Positions 51,084 to 56,764 of a stretch of 56,764 nt of DNA are shown here, piece by piece (within the stretch, counting starts at the first letter, position 1; every line of letters starts with the position of its first letter). Position numbers and translations under genes: made by a program. The notes beneath the pieces were generated by a model. That model was not told the DNA's origin and made no database searches. It saw only the letters and a list, made by a program, of their open reading frames with translations. The stretch is taken from NCBI GenBank assembly GCA_030765685.1, contig JAVCCB010000082.1, positions 1 to 56,764 on the forward strand, given 5' to 3'. The stretch comes from Candidatus Tantalella remota. Lineage in GTDB: Bacteria > Omnitrophota > Gorgyraeia > Tantalellales > Tantalellaceae.

Positions 51084-51635
51084 CTAACGTTCAAGAGCCC
51101 TGCCCGCTTCCAGTGACCTGCCGCCACCGGTAAAGGCTCTCACGAGCATATAGCCTATCAGGGTACCCAAAGCGGCACCCGCTACTACGTCTAAAGGATA
51201 ATGTACTCCCAGGTATATCCGTGATATCCCTACAAGAACAGCGAGAGTGTAAAAGATATACCATTTCCGGAAACAGGCTGAGAAAATAAACGCGGCTGTG
51301 AACGCCATGGTCGCGTGCCCCGAAGGAAAAGAAAAACCATTAGCGACTATCAACGGAGCCACTCCTTCTATCGTCATAAAAGGGCGCGGACGTGTAACCA
51401 GAGTTTTCAGGGTACTCATACAATAATAGGAAAAAGACACCCCCGCCATAAGAAGCACACCCGTCGCCTTAATGTTCCTGTTCTTAAAAAATACCAGGAG
51501 CAGCGCGATAATAAAAATTATCTTCCCGTCGCCCGCGGAGGTTATGACGAGCATCATCTTATCGAGTACAGGGTTACTACACGTTCCGTTTATGAAGTGA
51601 AAAGCCACAAGGTCTATATTCTGCAAAAGATCCAT
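51084..51635 (-). CDS. PAP2-family membrane phosphatase
   Basis: A 183-residue PAP2 enzyme with five to six membrane helices. The three catalytic blocks are present: KTLVTRPRPF near 74-83, PSGHATMAF near 104-112 and SRIYLGVHYPLDVVAG near 138-153. Such enzymes remove phosphate from undecaprenyl diphosphate or from phosphatidic acid/phosphatidylglycerophosphate; the substrate cannot be told here. A GAGAGGG site precedes the ATG. It lies 11 nt after the LOG-like gene and is likely co-transcribed with it. Confidence 0.93.
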   Translation of the reverse strand: MDLLQNIDLVAFHFINGTCSNPVLDKMMLVITSAGDGKIIFIIALLLVFFKNRNIKATGVLLMAGVSFSYYCMSTLKTLVTRPRPFMTIEGVAPLIVANGFSFPSGHATMAFTAAFIFSACFRKWYIFYTLAVLVGISRIYLGVHYPLDVVAGAALGTLIGYMLVRAFTGGGRSLEAGRALER

Positions 51636-51646
51636 TTACACCCTCT

Positions 51647-52108
51647 CTATCCAGCTTTGTGTATCATTATTTTATCAGCTATCTGTTCAGGCCCCTCCAA
51701 AGCGTTAACCCCGGCGATATCCCACGCCCCCAAACCGTAAACCGGTTTGCCTGCATTGAGCGCGAAAGCTATTTCTGAAAGAGTCCCATACTCTCCGGAC
51801 AGAGCGACTATCATGTCCGCGGCACCAGCTACAAGTGTATTTCTTGTATACCCCATTCCCGTCGGGATCACCACATCCACGAATTCATTGGCATCGGATT
51901 TGTCCTCTCCGGGTATTATGCCTACCGTTAAACCGCCCTTTTGCTTGGCACCGCGACAAGCTGCCTTCATTATTCCTCCCAGACCGCCACAGACAAGAAC
52001 AGCGTCCTGCTCAGCTACTATCTCCCCTATTTTCGCAGCAAGCTCTGAAGCCTCCGCATCACATTTATGTCCGCCTATGACAGAAACTAGAAATTTCTTT
52101 TCGCTCAT
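51647..52108 (-). CDS. LOG/TIGR00725-family Rossmann protein
   Basis: A 153-residue single-domain protein of the SLOG/lysine-decarboxylase-like superfamily. VSVIGGHKCD (8-17) opens the fold, VCGGLGGIMKAACRGAKQKGG (~39-59) is the nucleotide loop, and GEYGTLSEIAFAL (~104-116) stands where the PGGXGTXXE phosphoribohydrolase motif lies in LOG enzymes, retaining the Thr and Glu but not the PGG. It therefore fits the TIGR00725 subgroup, whose activity is not established. GGAGG precedes the ATG. Confidence 0.87.
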   Translation of the reverse strand: MSEKKFLVSVIGGHKCDAEASELAAKIGEIVAEQDAVLVCGGLGGIMKAACRGAKQKGGLTVGIIPGEDKSDANEFVDVVIPTGMGYTRNTLVAGAADMIVALSGEYGTLSEIAFALNAGKPVYGLGAWDIAGVNALEGPEQIADKIMIHKAG

Positions 52109-52512
52109 TATGCCTCCGATTTAGTACCGGGTATCCCGCCTTCCTCCTTCGCCAACCTATTTAGGTTTTATCTGGCTACGGCGGACTTCGTCGCTGAAGC
52201 TACGGCGGACAGGCGAGTACCGGGTACCGGGTTTTGGTAGTAAGTTTTTGTTTTAACAGCTGGTGTGGTCTCTGGTTATTGGTCCATGGTCAGAAAATTC
52301 CAGGTTATCAGGTTATCGGGTTATCGGGAACTAGGGTATCGGGATATCCGGGAAAGAACCTTATATCCGATTTCCTGATACCCTGATATCCTAGTCCCCA
52401 ATTTCCTGGTCCCCCAATTTCCTACCTAAACTGCCCTCAAACATACAAACCATCAACCATACCAGTAGCCAAAACTCAAACTATTCACCAGCACTGTGTA
52501 TTGAGTATTGAG
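52109..52512. repeat. Composite repeat region
   Basis: 52135-52217 is a CCCGCC...GGCGAG element, followed by TACCGGG heptamers. About 52294-52352 are ATCAGGT/GGTATCG units and about 52366-52425 are the inverted TCCTGAT/ATCCTAG units, so the locus can fold as a long imperfect hairpin. TATTGAGT heptamers (about 52498-52512) abut the stop codon of the hydrolase gene. No gene. Confidence 0.8.
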
Positions 52513-53331
52513 TTAATAATCTATCTTTTCCAGGAACTCATTAATTCCTACAGCATATTTGTCTTCATTCAGAAAGACACTGTCATTGTGTCCGCCGCGC
52601 AAGTTAAGAAAACTTTTTGGTTCAATCGACGCCTCGAAGAGCATTTTTCCATGATGATACGGCACAATATCGTCCTCTGAGCTATGTATCACGAGGACCG
52701 GCACTTTCAGTCCTCCCATTTTGGATAACGTATCATATTTTATGGTTATGACCACAGACATCGGCAAAAACGGATAGATCTCTTTTGCCATATCCGTCGT
52801 AGAGGTAAACGTGCTGTCGATTATCACGGCAGGGACATCTGTCCGGGAAGCGACCTCTACCGCTATCGCTCCTCCCAAAGACTTCCCATAAAACAGGATC
52901 TTCTTCTTATCTACATCATCGCGGGAAACCAGATATTCATATGCCGCGTAACCGTCTTCATACGTGCCTTTTTCCGAGGGCCGCCCTTTGCTCTTACCAT
53001 ACCCTCTGTAATCAAAAATGAACACATTGAAACCCAGACGATACAGCATGGTTATTATTTCCAGGCGATGGCTTATATTTCCCGCGTTCCCGTGACAAAA
53101 CAATATAGTTCCCCGCGGCTTGTCCACTTGCGGGATAAACCATCCGTTCAGAGAGGTTCCGTCAGAAGAACTGAAATATACGTCTTCGTATTCAAGACCG
53201 GCGGCCTGGGGGGTCTCTTCCATTGATGCGGTCGGAAAAAACAGATTGCTGTACTCGAACCACCTGATCCACAAAAAGACCAGCACCCCGATGACAACCG
53301 TTAATAGTATCCAGAAAATTATTGTCTTCAA
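52513..53331 (-). CDS. Membrane-anchored alpha/beta hydrolase (BEM46/FrsA-like)
   Basis: A 272-residue serine hydrolase with an N-terminal membrane anchor (~4-23, IIFWILLTVVIGVLVFLWI). The fold is clear: FCHGNAGNISHR near 78-89 (oxyanion region), DYRGYGKSKG near 108, nucleophile elbow YGKSLGGA near 147-154, acid HSSEDDIVP near 215-223 and catalytic His in RGGHNDS near 244-250. The start is a TTG at 53331 with AGGA upstream; the first in-frame residues fit the anchor. Substrate unknown; most relatives are uncharacterised esterases. It is divergent from the GT2 gene. Confidence 0.9.
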   Translation of the reverse strand: MKTIIFWILLTVVIGVLVFLWIRWFEYSNLFFPTASMEETPQAAGLEYEDVYFSSSDGTSLNGWFIPQVDKPRGTILFCHGNAGNISHRLEIITMLYRLGFNVFIFDYRGYGKSKGRPSEKGTYEDGYAAYEYLVSRDDVDKKKILFYGKSLGGAIAVEVASRTDVPAVIIDSTFTSTTDMAKEIYPFLPMSVVITIKYDTLSKMGGLKVPVLVIHSSEDDIVPYHHGKMLFEASIEPKSFLNLRGGHNDSVFLNEDKYAVGINEFLEKIDY

Positions 53332-53474
53332 AATATATATCCTATATTATCCCCTTTACCATGCGTCTTAAACTTCTTTTTACCTTCGAGATCAACCTTA
53401 ACCTTCATTGTTCTCCCTTCCCTATTAAGTTTACCCTGTACCGGAGGAGCATAGCGGCGACTGGTACGGGGCTA

Positions 53475-53524
53475 CTTGTCCGCCATAGCTTTAGCGAAGG
53501 CAAAAGCCTTAGGAGGACGGCGGA
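53475..53524. repeat. CCCGCC-element remnant upstream of the GT2 gene
   Basis: TTGTCCGCCATAGCTTTAGC and GGAGGACGGCGGA are inverted parts of the common GC-rich element. Because the open frame continues through it, automatic start calling would wrongly extend the glycosyltransferase. Confidence 0.6.
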
Positions 53525-53552
53525 TAATATGGTTTTATATCCACATCCATTA

Positions 53553-53564
53553 TATAATAAAGCC
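53553..53564 (+). promoter_or_regulatory. -10 box next to the GT2 start codon
   Basis: TATAAT (53553-53558) lies six bases before the GTG at 53565. The -35 region is weak. Geometry matches the other leaderless candidates in the window. Confidence 0.4.
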
Positions 53565-54398
53565 GTGGACACTCAAATACTCTTTTCTGTTGTGATACCG
53601 ACCTATGATCGGGAACGATTCCTTAAAAAGTGCGTGGATTCTGTTCTGGCGCAAACATATACGCGTTTCGAGGTCATTATAGTCGATGACGGCTCGAGGG
53701 ACGGGACAAAAGACCTTATCGCGTCTTACGATGATAACAAGATCCTTTATACCCGCCAGGACAATAAGGGCGTTTCCCGCGCCCGGAACAAGGGCCTTGA
53801 ACTAGCGAAGGGCGACTTCGTGGCGTTCCTGGACTCGGATGACTGGTGGTCCGTGAAAAAACTTGAGAGAAGCCTGCAATACATACTGGACTTCCCTGAC
53901 ATAAACATATTCCATACCGACGAGATCTGGTATCGGAACGGAAACCTTCTCAAACAGCTCTCCCGTCATAAAAAACCAACCGGCCATGTATACAGGAACG
54001 CTTTGCCTATTTGCTGCATAAGCATTTCCACCGCGGTCATTAAAAAAACCGTTTTTGACGATATCGGGACATTTGACGAAGACCTAGAGGCCTGCGAAGA
54101 TTACGATTTCTGGCTGAGAGCCACCAATAAATACGAAGTAAAACTTATTCCTGAGGACCTCACCCTCAAGGACGGTGGAAGACCCGACCAGCTCTCATCA
54201 AGCGTCTGGGGCCTGGACCGGTTCAGGATAAAAGCTCTGGGTAAGATGCTCGCATCGAACATCCTGTCTCCGGAAAATTCTGAAGCTACCCTGGACGAAC
54301 TCCGGAATAAATGCGAGATATTCGCAGTCGGATGTGAAAAACACGGGAAGACAGAAGACGCAGATTACTATCGTAGTTTGCCCACAACATATCAGTAA
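53565..54398 (+). CDS. Family 2 glycosyltransferase
   Basis: A 277-residue inverting GT-A glycosyltransferase. The GTG at 53565 is preferred because it puts SVVIPTYDRERFL at residue 8, the normal position; an ATG at 53529 adds 12 residues and the full frame would add 81 including a repeat remnant. Motifs: VDDGSRDGT near 40, DNKGVSRARNKGLELAKGDF near 64-83 and the metal-binding LDSDD near 86-90; the acceptor-side EDYDFWLRA near 180. Product could be a lipopolysaccharide or exopolysaccharide sugar; neighbours give no acceptor. The 3' end faces mscS on the other strand. Confidence 0.9.
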   Translation: MDTQILFSVVIPTYDRERFLKKCVDSVLAQTYTRFEVIIVDDGSRDGTKDLIASYDDNKILYTRQDNKGVSRARNKGLELAKGDFVAFLDSDDWWSVKKLERSLQYILDFPDINIFHTDEIWYRNGNLLKQLSRHKKPTGHVYRNALPICCISISTAVIKKTVFDDIGTFDEDLEACEDYDFWLRATNKYEVKLIPEDLTLKDGGRPDQLSSSVWGLDRFRIKALGKMLASNILSPENSEATLDELRNKCEIFAVGCEKHGKTEDADYYRSLPTTYQ

Positions 54399-54555
54399 AA
54401 ATCAGGGATCAGTAATAAATTCTAGGTTTGCGTTGGAGGGTTACGGCTATTGAATCGTCTGACGTTATAGGGTTACGGCTTAGCCTCTACCGTAAACCTC
54501 TACCGATTCCACACACGTAGCCGATCAACGATATACAAGATACTAACATGGTGAG
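54399..54555. other. Spacer between convergent GT2 and mscS genes
   Basis: Two GGGTTACGGCT words (about 54438 and 54471) face CCTCTACCGTAAACC words (about 54484-54510), an imperfect inverted arrangement that might end transcription from both sides. No T-run. Confidence 0.4.
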
Positions 54556-55629
54556 CTACTTCTGAATCTTGACCGGATCCGACCCCGGGTTCCAGTCAAG
54601 TGTGCGGATAGGATACGGGATGACGATGTCTTCTTCCTTGAAACGTTTGTGCAGACGCTTAATAAACTCGTGTTTGAGCAGATAGCTGTCGGTGAATTCT
54701 TGAGCTCTGAGCAATACCCTAAAGTCTATGCTGGAATCGTTGAAGGTATGAAAACGAACATTCGGCTCAAAATCCTTCACGCCGCCTTCCACATTCTCCA
54801 GGACGTCTTTAGCTACTTCCACTACTACTTTTTCCACATGATCAAGGTCTGAATCGTAATGGACACCTGCCTGTATCTTTATCGAGATCTCCGTTTCAGG
54901 GTAGTAATAATTCAAAACACGGGAGTTTACCAGGACGTTGTTCGGTATGACAACCGTATTATTAAGAAGCATCCTTACCCACGTTGAGCGCCATCCGATC
55001 TTTTCGACATACCCTTCCTCCCCGGAGTCAAGCTTGATAAACTGACCGATCTTTATCGGCTTGTCGATTATAAGCTGCATACCGGAAAAGAAGTTCTCCA
55101 GCGTCGGTTGAAGCGCCAGAGCTACCGCCAGAGAACCCACACCCAGCGAAGCCAGTATAGGGGTTAGGGAAACTCCGAAATTGTCCAGAAGGATAAGAAG
55201 ACCCAGCCCCATGACGACCGCCCGGAGAATGATCTGGATGACACCTTTAGAATCCCTGAGAGCCGGTATATTTTCAGAATAGGTTTTCACGAGACCCGTG
55301 AATAACCTGTCAAAGAAGATTATTATAGCGATTATTGTAGTCGCCTTGAAAACTATGTCAACCATAACGAGAAGTTCGCCGTCAGTACCGAACTGAAAGA
55401 TGTTATCCAGAACAGCAATTCCGCTTACAAAAACAAAAAGTAGCAGCGGAAGATCCAGGGCGTGCATAAGAACATCGTCAAAACGAAAAGCGGTCTTCGT
55501 CGCGAACCTCTTTATCGCCCCGAAGACCACCCTTTTCAATATAAGGAACACACTTACCCATAAGAAATACAGAACGGGTATGTATATCGCGGCGGGTACA
55601 TCCATCCCCCAAATACGCAAATTGCTCAC
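54556..55629 (-). CDS. MscS-type mechanosensitive ion channel
   Basis: A 357-residue small-conductance mechanosensitive channel family protein. About five membrane segments precede residue ~190; the pore-lining helix region is LASLGVGSLAVALALQPTLENFFSGM (~158-183, MscS TM3 equivalent), followed by the beta domain (GEEGYVEKIGWRSTWVRMLLNNTVVIPNNVL) and a C-terminal alpha/beta domain. The start is a GTG at 55629 with a GGAGG site six bases upstream. Likely relieves osmotic pressure; the extra N-terminal helices put it with the YbdG/YnaI-like longer members. Confidence 0.92.
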   Translation of the reverse strand: MSNLRIWGMDVPAAIYIPVLYFLWVSVFLILKRVVFGAIKRFATKTAFRFDDVLMHALDLPLLLFVFVSGIAVLDNIFQFGTDGELLVMVDIVFKATTIIAIIIFFDRLFTGLVKTYSENIPALRDSKGVIQIILRAVVMGLGLLILLDNFGVSLTPILASLGVGSLAVALALQPTLENFFSGMQLIIDKPIKIGQFIKLDSGEEGYVEKIGWRSTWVRMLLNNTVVIPNNVLVNSRVLNYYYPETEISIKIQAGVHYDSDLDHVEKVVVEVAKDVLENVEGGVKDFEPNVRFHTFNDSSIDFRVLLRAQEFTDSYLLKHEFIKRLHKRFKEEDIVIPYPIRTLDWNPGSDPVKIQK

Positions 55630-55655
55630 TTATCCCTCCAAGTTATCCACAAATT

Positions 55656-55860
55656 TAACCTGGTTAGTTCCTGCCAGGTTACGATAAAAACCCAAAATCC
55701 TAAACCCAAAATCCAAAAGAAATCCTAACCATTAAATCCAAAATACCTGTTTCCCCTTATTGCCCTTTTATGTGTTTTGTCATTTGGACTTCATTTGGGC
55801 TTTGGATTTTGTCATTTGGCTTTGGATCCTGAACTTCCAGACTTATTTTTACCGTCAGGA
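55656..55860. repeat. Hairpin copy and AAATCCA heptamer arms
   Basis: 55656-55681 is the second copy of the TAACCTGG/CCAGGTTA hairpin (see 26074-26099). It is followed by AAACCCA/AAATCCA heptamers (about 55683-55745) and, inverted, GTCATTT/GGATTTT heptamers (about 55775-55830). Confidence 0.75.
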
Positions 55861-56764
55861 TTACGCCTTCCCGGCGCTGCCGAGAACGTTTTCGTTCTTG
55901 TGCGTGTACATCTCCACGAGAGCCTGCCTTGCCGGCCCCAGGTACTGCCGGGGATCAAAGTGCCCCGGATTTTCCACAAAATGCTTTCTTATCGCTGCCG
56001 TCATCCAAAGTCTTCCGTCCGAATCAATATTCACTTTGCAAACAGCTGATTGCGTCGCCTCTCTGATCTGATCCTCAGGTATACCGACGGAATCTTTGAG
56101 CGCGCCGCCGTTATCGTTGATGAGTTTAACGGCTTCTACCGGGACAGAGGATGAACCGTGAAGAACTATCGTAAATCCGGGTATTCTTTCCTCGATCTCT
56201 TTAAGTATATCGAATTTGAGCGCCGGCGGTATGTATACACCCTCCGCGTTCTTCGTGCACTGCTCCGGCTTGAACTTGTTAGCCCCGTGGGATGTGCCGA
56301 TCGAAATAGCGAGCGAATCCACACCTGTCTTCTTTACGAACTCTTCGACCTCTTCCGGTCTTGTGTAAGTAGATTCTTCAGCGACAACGTCGTCTTCTAT
56401 GCCTGCCAGAACGCCGAGTTCACCTTCTACCGTTACGTCAAATTTATGCGCGTACTCCACGACCTTTTTTGTCAGCTCTATGTTCTCTTCAAAAGAAAGG
56501 TGAGAGCCGTCTATCATTACCGAAGAAAAACCAAAATCGATACAGGATTTACATAATTCAAAAGTATCGCCATGATCGAGATGCATCGCGACGGGTATTC
56601 CTTTAACGCCTTTTTCTTTTGCCATCTCTTTCATCATTGCAACCGCCCCCTGGCCTAGATATCTCAGGAGGGTCTGGTTGGCGTATTTACGAGCTCCGCT
56701 TGATACCTGTATAATGACCGGCGACTGACTTTCCAGACATGCCGTCATTATAGCCTGCAGCTGC
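55861..56764 (-). CDS. fba: Class II fructose-bisphosphate aldolase (5' end outside the window)
   Basis: The frame stays open to the right edge of the window (the minus-strand start lies beyond 56764), so only the C-terminal ~300 residues are seen. Zn and active-site features: AMHLDHGDTFELCK with two Zn-site histidines, VEGELGVLAG with the Glu ligand region, LAISIGTSHGANKF with the third His and the catalytic glycine stretch, HGSSSVP, and CKVNIDSDGRLW for the phosphate site. It cleaves fructose-1,6-bisphosphate in glycolysis. Together with gpmI it adds to the central-carbon genes in the window. The methionine at 56748 is internal. Confidence 0.95.
   Translation of the reverse strand, partial: QLQAIMTACLESQSPVIIQVSSGARKYANQTLLRYLGQGAVAMMKEMAKEKGVKGIPVAMHLDHGDTFELCKSCIDFGFSSVMIDGSHLSFEENIELTKKVVEYAHKFDVTVEGELGVLAGIEDDVVAEESTYTRPEEVEEFVKKTGVDSLAISIGTSHGANKFKPEQCTKNAEGVYIPPALKFDILKEIEERIPGFTIVLHGSSSVPVEAVKLINDNGGALKDSVGIPEDQIREATQSAVCKVNIDSDGRLWMTAAIRKHFVENPGHFDPRQYLGPARQALVEMYTHKNENVLGSAGKA

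Noticed and set aside
1..56764. CRISPR array
   Set aside because: No set of identical 24-40 bp repeats with unique spacers; the repeats here have 6-18 nt units and are degenerate. No cas genes.
1..56764. Insertion sequences or prophage
   Set aside because: No transposase, integrase or phage structural gene is visible; the mobile-looking pieces are short and non-coding, apart from the GIY-YIG unit.

Overview
The window reads as a chromosomal fragment of a Gram-negative, uncultured-lineage bacterium, most likely Candidatus Omnitrophota (old OP3). The reasons are a ~2,340-residue exported multidomain protein (43781-50812) of the kind I associate with that phylum, an outer-membrane barrel protein and Mla-type lipid transport genes (two membranes), MEP-pathway IspH, and intergenic spaces packed with short degenerate repeats. 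The phylum is an inference; no rRNA or ribosomal protein gene is present to settle it.

Layout. 1-3.6 kb is accessory: an AbiE-type toxin-antitoxin pair, a small GIY-YIG nuclease gene and a tRNA-Leu(CAA); the nuclease gene ends in a near copy of the tRNA 3' end. 3.9-25 kb is a long minus-strand stretch of mostly core genes: gpmI, a CHASE2-SpoIIE phosphatase, two exported FecR-domain proteins with an outer-membrane barrel protein, mlaD-mlaF-mlaE, a STAS protein and an RsbW-like kinase, accA, an LysM-L,D-transpeptidase, a DUF212 protein, folE, mnmE, folC, purH, a coiled-coil lipoprotein, a two-helix membrane protein and mgtE. era is divergent on plus. 26-35 kb holds a HAD hydrolase, a Nudix hydrolase, a UvrD-type helicase and a carbohydrate block (membrane protein, glgP, GH130, glycosyltransferase), with a divergent P-loop kinase/sucrose-synthase-like glycosyltransferase fusion. 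37.8-43.2 kb has a Lys/Ala-rich basic protein, a second SpoIIE phosphatase and a plus-strand operon of polyprenyl synthase, ispH and pabB. 43.8-56.8 kb has the giant gene, a PAP2 phosphatase, a LOG-like protein, an alpha/beta hydrolase, a GT2 glycosyltransferase, an MscS channel and the 3' part of a class II aldolase gene.

The genes together describe central sugar metabolism (gpmI, fba, glgP), folate synthesis (folE, pabB, folC), isoprenoids (ispH, polyprenyl synthase), envelope lipid homeostasis (Mla, accA, PAP2) and partner-switching signalling (two PP2C phosphatases, STAS, HATPase kinase), though no sigma factor is seen.

Three layers stand out beyond gene content. (1) Nearly every intergenic space carries 7-nt (sometimes 6-nt) degenerate tandem words, each locus with its own word, often as two inverted arms, plus a modular CCCGCC...GGCGGG element; they reach stop codons and in one place lie inside the giant gene. 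(2) Several promoters have a -10 box only 6-9 nt from the start codon and no Shine-Dalgarno sequence, suggesting leaderless mRNAs. (3) The giant protein and the kinase-glycosyltransferase fusion have unusual domain combinations.
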